Position numbers and translations under genes: made by a program | The notes under the pieces: generated by a model | Database searches by the model: none | What the model was told of the DNA's origin: nothing | Seen by the model: only the letters and a program-made list of their open reading frames with translations | Part shown: piece after piece, positions 7,578 to 15,027 of the stretch | Position numbering within the stretch: the stretch's first letter is position 1 | How the letters are laid out: the number at the start of each line of letters is the position of its first letter | Origin: Nitrospirota bacterium | Lineage (GTDB): Bacteria; Nitrospirota; Nitrospiria; Nitrospirales; UBA8639 | Reading direction: 5' to 3' | NCBI GenBank assembly: GCA_003235785.1 | Contig: QJYE01000505.1 | Coordinates: forward strand, 1-16,467 | Length of the DNA: 16,467 bases

Positions 7578-9449
7578 TTATTTTTTCGATTTTGTCCCTT
7601 GTAATTGGTTGACACGTTGAGCTAACCGGCCAAGCCGGTCTTCGTGCTCATCCACGCGTTCTCCCAACTTTGTGCCAATTGTCGTAATCACCTCCCGTAA
7701 TTGATTCATGGTTTCTGTTAAATCATTCAGGTGGTGGGCATTTGTTTGAGAGGTATTCGCACTCTCTTGAACGCGTTGAACCGTGGTCACGGCACGATTC
7801 AGTTGTTGTTCTTGATTGGAAATACGTGCATTCAACTTCGTGCTCACATTTTCTAGCGCTTGGGCCACTGACTGGATGCCCTGATTGACTTCCTGTAGGT
7901 GAGTCGTCGTGGCCTGTGCGTCAGAGTCAAGTTTCCCGACGAGTGCTGATTGGTGGATTTCCAAATCTTGGAGACGCCGACTGATCTGCTCAACATTTTG
8001 GTGGAGCTGCTCGGTGAGCTGACTCGCGGCTTGCATTTGTTGAATTTGGTGTTGTGTTTCTGCTTTGAGTGGTTGAAGTTGCTGAACAGCTTGGTTGAGG
8101 GTGGCCAAGGTTTTTTCTTGTTCCGTGAGGCGTTGCGTGAGTGATTGTGAGGATTGATCAAGATTCTGAGCTATCGACGTGAGGCTGGCGTTGACTTCGG
8201 TTAAATGAGCGGACGTCTTTTTTGTATTGGCTTGGAGTTGGTCGGTCAATGCGGTTTGGTGCGATTCAACGGTGTTCATCCGTTCTGTCAAACGTCCGGC
8301 TTGTTGAATAATCTCATCGCCACGTTTTCCTAGCAAACTCCCCATGACATCTTGGGCTTCACGGAGCTTCACGACCGAGTTCGAAAGCTCTTGGACTTGT
8401 GTGGCATCGGCTTGGATATGGATGCCCAAGGCCTCTACGTCAGATTGCAGGACATTTAGACGTTCAAGTACAGGGCGTTGGCGAGCATCCAGATCAGTGA
8501 CTATTTGGTTCATAGAGGTTTTTACGTCTTGGTCCAAAAAGTTACGTAGAGCTTGCGTATCCGCATTCAGCTTGGCTTGGAGTGAGGTCACCTGTTGTTG
8601 GAGTTCAGTATGGTGCGTGGCTTGTTCATCAAGTCGAGTGCCTAAAAGTGTCGTGGATTCCTTGAGGGTGTCCTGAATCTTGAGCATTGCTTGGGACTGC
8701 TCACTGGCAAGTGCTTGTAGGGCTTGTTGTTGAGTCGCCAAATCTGTTGAAGCTTGTTGAGCGTGAGTGCTGATCTCTGTTGCCAATTTCGCTTCGGCAG
8801 CGGATGCCCGTTGACTTTCGGTCTGTAGTTCTGTGCCCAGGTCGGTTAAGGCACTTTTGAATTCTCCGAAGGCAACCTGAAAATCCTTCAATTGTGTAGT
8901 AAGCGATTGGTTGTTTTCATCAATTTGCTGTGCCAGTGCCGTGGTTTGGGCTTTGGTGGCTTGTAGCTCTTCCCCATGCGTTTGGACGGTGGTTTGGATA
9001 GATTGGATATCGGTTTTGAGCGTTTCTGTTGAGGTTGAATTTTTTATTTGCAAATCAGAGATCTTTTTCTCCACTTCCTCAAAATTCCCATACAGGTTGG
9101 GCAAATCCTTCTCACTCATCAGCTTGATTTTCTGGTTCAATTGAGCCAGGTCTACTCGCGGAGCCAAATCACTTTGCATTTTCTTTATGTCGGCTTTTTG
9201 TGCTGATAGTAACTCTTGCGATTCAGCGATGGCGGCGCGAGCCGCTCCCAGTTCTTCAGCAAGCGCTTTCTTCTCCGTGCGAATTTGAGTAATTTGTTGA
9301 TCAAGATCTTTTTGGATTCGCGCCAAGTCGGCTTGTTGGGCCACGCATCCGGTTCCCAAGGCTCCTGACACACAACCAATGATCATCCATTTGTAGACGG
9401 AATTTGTCTTCCCTCCATACTTCACAGTGTCGTTCATCCTCCATGTCAT
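7578..9449 (-). CDS. Large coiled-coil lipoprotein in the tol-pal cluster, function unknown
   Basis: I do not recognise a named family. From the ATG at 9449 the protein is 623 residues. It has a positively charged n-region, a short hydrophobic core and a lipobox LGTGC (Cys35), so it should be a lipid-anchored periplasmic protein. The rest is nearly all heptad-like helix, rich in Gln, Thr, Ala and Leu and poor in aromatics, Pro and Cys, which predicts a long fibrous coiled coil. It contains internal repeats of about 100 residues (two blocks aligning without gaps at 386-459 and 488-561) and a recurring LGxRxDE motif at 269, 373 and 595. The start is uncertain: TTG 9458, ATG 9449, ATG 9437 and GTG 9425 are all in frame. 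A GGAGG abuts the ATG at 9437 and better suits the GTG at 9425. Lying between pal and cpoB, it is a candidate envelope spacer or Tol-Pal accessory protein. Confidence 0.85.
   Translation of the reverse strand: MTWRMNDTVKYGGKTNSVYKWMIIGCVSGALGTGCVAQQADLARIQKDLDQQITQIRTEKKALAEELGAARAAIAESQELLSAQKADIKKMQSDLAPRVDLAQLNQKIKLMSEKDLPNLYGNFEEVEKKISDLQIKNSTSTETLKTDIQSIQTTVQTHGEELQATKAQTTALAQQIDENNQSLTTQLKDFQVAFGEFKSALTDLGTELQTESQRASAAEAKLATEISTHAQQASTDLATQQQALQALASEQSQAMLKIQDTLKESTTLLGTRLDEQATHHTELQQQVTSLQAKLNADTQALRNFLDQDVKTSMNQIVTDLDARQRPVLERLNVLQSDVEALGIHIQADATQVQELSNSVVKLREAQDVMGSLLGKRGDEIIQQAGRLTERMNTVESHQTALTDQLQANTKKTSAHLTEVNASLTSIAQNLDQSSQSLTQRLTEQEKTLATLNQAVQQLQPLKAETQHQIQQMQAASQLTEQLHQNVEQISRRLQDLEIHQSALVGKLDSDAQATTTHLQEVNQGIQSVAQALENVSTKLNARISNQEQQLNRAVTTVQRVQESANTSQTNAHHLNDLTETMNQLREVITTIGTKLGERVDEHEDRLGRLAQRVNQLQGTKSKK
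7602..8366 (-). repeat. Second repeated segment (LRE ... LGxRxDE) in the coiled-coil lipoprotein
   Basis: Residues 362-394 (nt 8268-8366) and 584-616 (nt 7602-7700) align without gaps at an offset of 222 residues, with about 14 of 33 positions identical. The core is LRE, then LGKRGDE in one copy and LGERVDE in the other, then a shared GRL and R-x-N. A third, weaker copy has LGTRLDE at 269-275. The listed range covers both copies; the sequence between them is the 74-residue repeat region. Confidence 0.7.
7767..8294 (-). repeat. Pair of 74-residue internal protein repeats in the coiled-coil lipoprotein
   Basis: Residues 386-459 (nt 8073-8294) and 488-561 (nt 7767-7988) align with no gap at an offset of 102 residues. 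About 26 of 74 positions are identical. Shared anchors include an HQ-AL core, an H-L-EVN block, S-AQ-L and a late QE-L, all in the same register. The similarity is at protein level, and the DNA is not obviously repeated, which suggests an old duplication. Confidence 0.75.
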
Positions 9450-9468
9450 TGTGGCCAACTGTTACGAT

Positions 9469-10524
9469 CTACGGATTTTGGATAAGAAGATGTCCCCGCC
9501 GGTTGAGCTGGTAGCAGACTTCTGTGGCGTCCTGACAAAAAGGTTTATCTTTTCCGTAGGAGATAATCGCCAGGCGAGAAGGATCAACGCCTGCTTGTTT
9601 CAGATAGTCTTGGATGGCAGCAGCCCGTCTTTTTGCTAAGACCATATTGTAGGCTTGTGTGCCTCGTTGGTCGGCATGTCCTTCGATAATGAGATTCGAG
9701 GAAGGATCCTGCTCGATCCTCCCTAGGTCACGATTGAGAGAAAGTTGGCCTTCTTGCGTGAGGGTCCAGCTGTCAAATTCAAAGAAGACATCTTCCAAGT
9801 TGGCTGTCTTTGCAAATTCTTCTTCCTTGATTCTGTTTATCTGGTCTTGCAAGCTATTTGCGGGTTCGATTTTGGCGATTTGAAGCGTTTCGGGAACCGG
9901 CTCGATGTTTTCTCCCGAAAGAGCATCCTGCAACTCGGCTGAAAAATCCTGAGAATGCGGAGAGGGCATTGGGTCTGAATTTTGGGCAGTGACTGGTTCT
10001 TGGTAGTCTTCGATGTTGGCCAGGGAGTGACTGGTGTGGCCTCCAGGAAATGAGCTGGATTGCGAGGAAATGTCCTGCCCATTGCTTAAGGGAGCAAATG
10101 AATCGTCATTGCTGGACAATCCAGATTCCGAAGCGGACGTTAGTGTATTAGGCAGATCAGGTTCTGATGTGGACGTTACGGTATCGGACAGAGAAGAATC
10201 TGATAATCCGTCCTGGTTTGGTGAGGTGGGTTCATGTGCCAAGTTGATGGGTTCGTTATTTATTGCGGATGCTATCGGTTCCGTTGAAACGGCTTCGCTA
10301 TCAGGAGTCTGGGACGACAGATCCGATTCATCGACCGATGCATTGGTGAGGCCTGATATTTGAGCGGATGAGTTCTCCTCAAGTTGTGGCGCGGCGGTTT
10401 GGGGGGCGCCTGGAGTTCCAGACATTGTGGCCACATGAACGCGTTTTTCCCCGCACCCGGTGAGACCGCCCAGAGTCAGGCTGATAAGACTAATGAGTGA
10501 GAGGATCTGAATGACTGGATACAT
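9469..10524 (-). CDS. pal: Peptidoglycan-associated lipoprotein Pal with a long N-terminal linker
   Basis: Pal anchors the outer membrane to peptidoglycan and is the endpoint of Tol-Pal force transfer. Residues 1-24 are a lipoprotein signal ending in LTGC (Cys24). The C-terminal OmpA-like domain (about 242-350) has VFFEFDSWTLT, then GHADQRGT at 282-289 with D285 and a KRRAAAI helix at 298-304 carrying the Arg that binds meso-diaminopimelate. It ends with two Cys (C330, C337) as in many non-enterobacterial Pal proteins. At 351 residues it is about twice the usual length. The excess is a Ser/Asp/Glu/Pro-rich, probably disordered linker from about 25 to 240. The ATG is well supported by AAAGGAG at 10532-10538. 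It lies 43 nt after tolB. Confidence 0.95.
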   Translation of the reverse strand: MYPVIQILSLISLISLTLGGLTGCGEKRVHVATMSGTPGAPQTAAPQLEENSSAQISGLTNASVDESDLSSQTPDSEAVSTEPIASAINNEPINLAHEPTSPNQDGLSDSSLSDTVTSTSEPDLPNTLTSASESGLSSNDDSFAPLSNGQDISSQSSSFPGGHTSHSLANIEDYQEPVTAQNSDPMPSPHSQDFSAELQDALSGENIEPVPETLQIAKIEPANSLQDQINRIKEEEFAKTANLEDVFFEFDSWTLTQEGQLSLNRDLGRIEQDPSSNLIIEGHADQRGTQAYNMVLAKRRAAAIQDYLKQAGVDPSRLAIISYGKDKPFCQDATEVCYQLNRRGHLLIQNP

Positions 10525-10567
10525 ACGTCGACTCCTTTGCTGAAATATCAGAGTTGGTTCTCTTGAA

Positions 10568-11914
10568 TTAAGGTTGATACGGTGACCAAGCAGGTGAGCT
10601 CAGATGTGCGCCCACCGATGAAATTTTTTCTAATCCCGCGCCTTCTCCCGTGATGATAAATAACTGACTTTCTCCTCTTCGAATTGAGCTGAAGACGAGA
10701 TGTCGACCATTTGGAGCCCATGAAGGCGAATCGTCGATACTATTGCCTTTGGTTATCTGGCTACGTTGTTTCCCGTCAGGGCTGATACGACAGAGTTTAA
10801 ATCCCTCCCCGGGTACTCGGCAGACATAGACAATCCAATCTCCTTTGGGAGACCATGCGGGGGCGGCGTTGTAGTCTCCATCGTAGGTGAGGCGCCTGGC
10901 GTTGGAGCCATCCGCATCCATAATGTAAATTTGGGGGCGGCCTCCGCGATCAGACGTGAAGGCCAAATGCCGCCCGTCCGGCGACCATGATGGGGACAAA
11001 TCTGCGCTATGGTGAGAGGTTAACTGCTTGGGGCTACCACTGTCCAATGCTATCTGGTAGATGTCAGAATTCCCGTCTTGAGCGGCGGCATAGGTAATCG
11101 ATTGGCCGTCTGGAGCAAAGGTGGCGGTGATGTTCAGGCTGGCCGGGGACACGAGTATTTCCTCACGACCTGTTGCCAGTTCCCGTTTCATAATTTGTTG
11201 TTTTCGGTCCCGATAGGCGGTGTAAATAAGTGATTTACGGTCGGGTGACCATGTCGGCATCAGATTGAGATATCCATCTGCTGTCACCTGCTGTGGATCA
11301 TACCCGTCATAATCCATCACAAACAGCTCGCGTCCATTCTCCTTTTCTCCGACAAAGGCGATCTTGGTTCTGGCAATGCCCTGTTCACCTGTGTAGCGAT
11401 AAACTAGCTCGTCTGCCCACCGATGGGCCATCAAACGGATGAGCGCATCCGTGGTTTTGAGAGAGAAGTACCGCTTGCCTGTCAAAGCATCTTGATGGCC
11501 AGGATCAAAGGCGCAGGCGTCAAAGATCAGCCCCTGGACGCCGGTTGATGTGCCACCCACACCCATTCTCCCCCAAGTGGATACGGTGACTTGTTGGTAA
11601 TGTGCTCCCAGGTTTGGAGAAAGACTCACGCAGGTATTCTCGGAAAAGGATCCTTGGGTTGGTGGAAAGTCTGCGACGGTGAAGATCTGTGAGCGCGTCA
11701 GATCGTCTTTCAAGATAGACCGAACACGGGTATCGCTCTGTTCTGAAATTTTGCTGTCTTGTTGTACGGGAGAAAATCCCATGACCCAGATAGGAATCTT
11801 TTGAAATTCTGAACGCGTGGCTTCAAGAATGGCGTCTTCTCCTAAAACTAGAGAATGCGGGCATAGGTCAAGCAGTAACACAGCCAAAATGCACAAAGTC
11901 CAGGATTTATTCAT
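10568..11914 (-). CDS. tolB: Tol-Pal system beta-propeller protein TolB
   Basis: TolB is the periplasmic component that binds Pal and is released by TolA. A cleavable signal peptide precedes the N-terminal mixed alpha/beta domain (about 25-170), which begins at PIWVMGF and includes the stretch LTRSQIFTVADF. A six-bladed propeller follows, marked by repeats of the WSPDG type: PTWSPDRKSLIY, ATFAPDGQSITY, PSWSPDGRHLAF, PAWSPKGDWIVY, PSWAPNGRHLVF and a terminal PAWSPYQP. I chose the ATG at 11914 (448 aa, MNKSWTL) because it gives a typical signal peptide and lies 11-12 nt from an AAGGA. The ATG at 11926 abuts that site but would add four residues. The upstream TolA/TonB-like gene ends within 2 nt of the earlier ATG, so coupling is likely. 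Confidence 0.95.
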   Translation of the reverse strand: MNKSWTLCILAVLLLDLCPHSLVLGEDAILEATRSEFQKIPIWVMGFSPVQQDSKISEQSDTRVRSILKDDLTRSQIFTVADFPPTQGSFSENTCVSLSPNLGAHYQQVTVSTWGRMGVGGTSTGVQGLIFDACAFDPGHQDALTGKRYFSLKTTDALIRLMAHRWADELVYRYTGEQGIARTKIAFVGEKENGRELFVMDYDGYDPQQVTADGYLNLMPTWSPDRKSLIYTAYRDRKQQIMKRELATGREEILVSPASLNITATFAPDGQSITYAAAQDGNSDIYQIALDSGSPKQLTSHHSADLSPSWSPDGRHLAFTSDRGGRPQIYIMDADGSNARRLTYDGDYNAAPAWSPKGDWIVYVCRVPGEGFKLCRISPDGKQRSQITKGNSIDDSPSWAPNGRHLVFSSIRRGESQLFIITGEGAGLEKISSVGAHLSSPAWSPYQP

Positions 11915-11928
11915 AAAGCAAGACATCC

Positions 11929-13443
11929 TTATGGTTCAGGCATTGTAAATAAAAACTTAATGTCCAAAAATGTTTTCTGAATATCGGAGGGAAACTTTGG
12001 TAAGGGATTCGCTTTGTTTATGGCCCCTAAAATCGTGGAATCATAATAGCTGTTCCCAGAGCTCTGCTCCACATGAACTCTCGAAATTTCACCGGACTTT
12101 TCCACGCGAAAGGTTATGATAACTTTCTTGTTGGTTATGGGAACCTCCGGGTTTGTCCAATGGCTGTCGATTGAATTTTTTATGATGGCGAAATAGCGAT
12201 TTTCGCCGGGAGATTGTTGGGAGGCCGAGGTGCTAGTGTCAGACAAGGCTTGCACTTGGATTTGATCTAATCGTTGCTTAATTGATTCGACCGGGGCTAC
12301 CTCAGGTATAGACAATTTCGCAATGCGGGTGTCTATTTCCGACGGAAGAGGCTTGACCGGGGGCGGAATTGTTAGGGATCGTTGGGGTTGCTGAGAAGGC
12401 ATCGGTTGGAGCGCGGGTGTATGTGTTGAGGCTTTGAGCCCCTCAATCAATTTCTTTACCGTCTCGGACATATTCGGTGGTGCCGGTCTTGAGGAGTGAG
12501 GTTGTGTTGGTTGAGGAATGTTCGTGACTTGCGGAGCTGAGACTTGTGGTGTGGACGATGGCGTGGGTGGTGGCTGTGGCGTCAACGGTTCACGAGATTT
12601 TTGGGGAACCTTAGGAGTAGGAACAGGCATTTGAAGGTTTGGGCGGTTAAGTTTTAGTATGTCCTCTATTTTGGGAGACGGTTGACTCTTGGACGATGGT
12701 GTTTCCAGAGACTGCTTGAATGGCGTGACTTCGCTTAATGACGGAATGGCCGGTGCCGGTTTCATTGCCAGTTGCACGGTAGGCCTTGGACTAGTAGATG
12801 GGAGCGATTCGGGCTTTGACGGAGCCTGATCCTTTGTTGGGACAGGAGTTGGAGTGGGCTGCGCCCTTGAAGGAATATTTACAGGCTTTGCCGGCTCTAA
12901 GCGTGTAGCTCGAGAAATTTTTGGGGGAGCCGATGGCAATCGAAGGTTCTCAATCAAGGGCTGTTGGTCTTCAGAGGGTTGAGGTTTTTGTTCTGGGGAA
13001 GGGGCGGCCAATGCTGTGGTTTCTTGTTTTTGAGGCACGACGATAGAATTGATGGCTCCACCTAATGATTCGGATAAACGTTCAGAGGCCATTTTTGTTG
13101 ATAGCGGAGGAAGCGTATTTTCAACCGGTGGCGCAAGGGGTTGTGGTGCGGGTGGAGGCGGTTCGACTTTTTTCGTCGGTTGTGCTTCAGCAGCTTTTTT
13201 TGTGGGAGCGGGAGCAGGGCTTGGCGCAGTCGTTGGGATGGCTGGCAAGGAAATCAAGGCCACATCAATGGCTCGGAAAGGCTGCTCTTTCACTGTTTGA
13301 AGCTGTAAAAACATAACGCACACGATCACAAGGACATGAAGGGCGCAAGAAGCCCCTAGGCCCCAACGGAGTGATGATCCTTCTAAAGAAACGTCAGCCG
13401 TGAGCCCAAGAGAGATAAGGCTTGGGGGTGCAGCATGTTCCAT
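11929..13443 (-). CDS. TonB/TolA-family energy transducer in the TolA position
   Basis: This should be the force-carrying rod between the TolQR motor and the outer-membrane partners. Of 504 residues, one transmembrane helix lies at about 29-48. A very long periplasmic segment (about 65-410) is rich in Pro, Ser, Thr and Gln, and a TonB_C-type domain (415-504) contains SHWTNPEV, VIITFRVEKSGEI and a final FLFTM. Enterobacterial TolA has a long Ala/Lys-rich helix in the middle. Here the rod is proline-rich, as in TonB. The position between tolR and tolB points to the TolA role, but the family assignment by sequence is closer to TonB. The ATG at 13443 has no clear ribosome-binding site and follows tolR by 11 nt. 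Confidence 0.88.
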   Translation of the reverse strand: MEHAAPPSLISLGLTADVSLEGSSLRWGLGASCALHVLVIVCVMFLQLQTVKEQPFRAIDVALISLPAIPTTAPSPAPAPTKKAAEAQPTKKVEPPPPAPQPLAPPVENTLPPLSTKMASERLSESLGGAINSIVVPQKQETTALAAPSPEQKPQPSEDQQPLIENLRLPSAPPKISRATRLEPAKPVNIPSRAQPTPTPVPTKDQAPSKPESLPSTSPRPTVQLAMKPAPAIPSLSEVTPFKQSLETPSSKSQPSPKIEDILKLNRPNLQMPVPTPKVPQKSREPLTPQPPPTPSSTPQVSAPQVTNIPQPTQPHSSRPAPPNMSETVKKLIEGLKASTHTPALQPMPSQQPQRSLTIPPPVKPLPSEIDTRIAKLSIPEVAPVESIKQRLDQIQVQALSDTSTSASQQSPGENRYFAIIKNSIDSHWTNPEVPITNKKVIITFRVEKSGEISRVHVEQSSGNSYYDSTILGAINKANPLPKFPSDIQKTFLDIKFLFTMPEP

Positions 13444-13454
13444 GAAACGGAAAT

Positions 13455-13892
13455 TTAGGGGGAGACTCCGATAGCGTCGGCTTCGATAGTTTCTATTTTT
13501 GGCCCGGTCACCATCCCAAGGCGTTCGATTTTGGCCCCCTTCACTTCATCCATGATTTGCACCACGGTTCCGTAGGGCACCGTTTGGTCTGCACGTAAAT
13601 AGACGGAAACGAGAGGGTTCGAGGCTTTGGCGTTTTGTAGCCTTGATCTCAAATCTACCAGGCTAATGGGATCATTGCCCAACGATAAGCTGTGATCTTT
13701 CTGGATGGTGACAATCAAGCGCTCTTCGGCCTTTATATTATTAGCTGCCGATGTTGGTAAATCGATATCCAGTCCTCTATGCAACATTGGGGCCGTCACC
13801 ATGAAAATCACCAGCAAGACTAATACTACATCGACCAGAGGAATGACATTGATTTCTGCAAGGAATTGACGGGGGCGTGAACCAGTTGTCAT
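13455..13892 (-). CDS. tolR: TolR / ExbD-family motor protein
   Basis: TolR is the single-span inner-membrane partner of TolQ. The 145-residue protein has a short cytoplasmic N-terminus, a transmembrane helix at about 14-35 with the proton-pathway Asp at D21 (VIPLVDVVLVLLVIF), and a periplasmic domain containing DIDLPTS and the conserved VYLRADQTVPYGTVVQIMD. Its ATG overlaps the tolQ stop in an ATGA arrangement, so translation is coupled. Placement before a TolA-like gene, tolB and pal supports TolR over ExbD. Confidence 0.95.
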   Translation of the reverse strand: MTTGSRPRQFLAEINVIPLVDVVLVLLVIFMVTAPMLHRGLDIDLPTSAANNIKAEERLIVTIQKDHSLSLGNDPISLVDLRSRLQNAKASNPLVSVYLRADQTVPYGTVVQIMDEVKGAKIERLGMVTGPKIETIEADAIGVSP

Positions 13893-14608
13893 CGGGCAAC
13901 TTCCACTTCAAGGGCTTTTTCAGATTCCTCAAGAGTATTGAGAAATTCGATGGTGAAGGCTTCGACACGAAACGACATTTTCCTGATCCGGGAAAGAAAA
14001 AAATTATAGGCCATGACGGCAGGGATGGCCGCAAAGAGTCCAGCGGCGGTCGCAACCAGAGCTTCAGAAACACCAGGCGCGACTGCGGCAATGCTGGCAG
14101 ATCCTTGTTCGCCGATTTCTCCAAATGCATTGATAATTCCTAAGACCGTTCCTAAGAGACCAATGAATGGAGTTAAATTTCCCGTGGTTGCCAAAAAGGG
14201 CAGATAGGCTTCTTGATGGTTTATTTGATTTTGGATGATGTACTGGGCGACTTTTTCTACGTATTGGCGGTTGGGTGGTTGGCTAGCGATGGGAGTCTCC
14301 AGGTCTTGTTGCGAGGTGAACAAGTCGGCTGATGAGGGTAATCGATCTGTGACGCCAAGGTAGACTGCTGAACTCGGGCTTTGCGTATAGGCTTGGGCTT
14401 GATTTCGTAGGGTGAGCTGATCAACAGGGTTTTTTTCATACAATTGAAGGAATTGTGCCTCTTCCTGGTTGATTTGCCGAAATTGTCGAAACTTATTCAC
14501 GATAATCCCCCAGGATACCACTGAAAAGAAAGCTAGGATCATCAAAATGACGATGGACAATAAACCGAGAGATCCAAAAATCTCAGCAGGATTAGCAAAG
14601 GACATCAC
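13889..14608 (-). CDS. tolQ: TolQ / ExbB-family proton channel protein
   Basis: TolQ forms the pentameric inner-membrane channel of the Tol motor. The 239-residue protein has three membrane spans: about 14-36, 138-163 (TPFIGLLGTVLGIINAF) and 173-205 (APGVSEALVATAAGLFAAIPAVMAYN across two stretches). The last two carry the conserved Thr and Gly residues of the ExbB/TolQ/MotA family. A GTG at 14608 and an ATG at 14605 are adjacent start candidates. I kept the GTG because GGAGG at 14620-14624 is 11 nt from it and 14 nt from the ATG. It is the first protein gene downstream of the tRNA-Asp gene, with no terminator between. Confidence 0.95.
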   Translation of the reverse strand: MMSFANPAEIFGSLGLLSIVILMILAFFSVVSWGIIVNKFRQFRQINQEEAQFLQLYEKNPVDQLTLRNQAQAYTQSPSSAVYLGVTDRLPSSADLFTSQQDLETPIASQPPNRQYVEKVAQYIIQNQINHQEAYLPFLATTGNLTPFIGLLGTVLGIINAFGEIGEQGSASIAAVAPGVSEALVATAAGLFAAIPAVMAYNFFLSRIRKMSFRVEAFTIEFLNTLEESEKALEVEVAR

Positions 14609-14654
14609 GTGTGTCTAGGCCTCCATTAGGCTAAAGTCAGCATTACCACGGGGG

Positions 14655-14683
14655 ATTATGAAAATAGAGCAGAACCAATGCAA
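14655..14683 (-). promoter_or_regulatory. Weak candidate promoter for tolQ
   Basis: On the minus strand TTGCAT (14683-14678) and CATAAT (14660-14655) are separated by 17 bp. The -10 box matches the consensus at five of six positions but the -35 box at only three. It would give tolQ expression independent of the tRNA promoter. Confidence 0.3.
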
Positions 14684-14690
14684 GATGGGA

Positions 14691-14768
14691 TGGCGGGGCC
14701 GACGGGATTTGAACCCGCGACTTCCAGATTGACAATCTGGCGTCCTAACCTGGCTGAACGACGGCCCC
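14691..14768 (-). tRNA. tRNA-Asp (anticodon GUC)
   Basis: The minus strand folds into a cloverleaf of 78 nt including an encoded CCA at 14691-14693. The acceptor stem GGGGCCG pairs with CGGCCCC, and the discriminator is G. The anticodon stem CCAGA/TCTGG encloses the loop TTGTCAA, with anticodon GTC at 14731-14733. The T-loop is TTCAAAT. The identity elements (GUC anticodon, G discriminator) fit Asp. Confidence 0.97.
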
Positions 14769-14880
14769 GTAATATTTTGGTCCTGGGCAAATGGCCCACG
14801 AAGTTCTTCCACAGGGGGAGTTGATCGGATGTGAGCTGGTCAATATATCAGATTAAGCCAGCCTTATGCCAAATAAAAAT

Positions 14881-14956
14881 TGGTAGGCGGAACAGGGATC
14901 GAACCTGCGACATCTGCCGTGTAAAAGCAGTGCTCTACCAATTGAGCTATCCGCCT
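14881..14956 (-). tRNA. tRNA-Val (anticodon UAC)
   Basis: The minus strand folds into a 76-nt cloverleaf with encoded CCA at 14881-14883. The acceptor stem AGGCGGA pairs with TCCGCCT, and the discriminator is A. The D-arm is GCTC/GAGC. The anticodon stem CTGCT/GGCAG (one G-U pair) encloses TTTACAC, with anticodon TAC at 14921-14923. The T-loop is TTCGATC. It lies 112 nt upstream of tRNA-Asp. Confidence 0.96.
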
Positions 14957-14987
14957 AAAATAAATTTCAAAAATCCATAATTTCCCC

Positions 14988-15015
14988 ATTATAACAGGGA
15001 GTTAGGCCTTGTCAA
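14988..15015 (-). promoter_or_regulatory. Consensus sigma-70 promoter for the tRNA-Val/tRNA-Asp (and tol) unit
   Basis: On the minus strand a perfect TTGACA (15015-15010) and a perfect TATAAT (14993-14988) are separated by 16 bp. A TG one base before the -10 box makes it an extended -10 as well. The predicted start site is near 14981, about 25 nt before tRNA-Val. An AT-rich stretch follows. Confidence 0.9.
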
Positions 15016-15027
15016 CTCTGGTGAAAT

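Noticed and set aside
8344..8676. Plus-strand open frame rich in Ser, Trp and Arg inside the coiled-coil gene
   Set aside because: Such frames arise on the strand opposite Gln/Leu/Ala-rich coding DNA; there is no start signal or recognisable domain.
14784..14798. Hairpin with arms TGGGC/GCCCA between the two tRNA genes, read as a terminator
   Set aside because: The stem is 5 bp and no T-tract follows on the minus strand; it may simply be spacer or a processing structure.
14615..14812. Open frame of 65 codons across tRNA-Asp
   Set aside because: It runs straight through a well-folded tRNA gene and has no ribosome-binding site.
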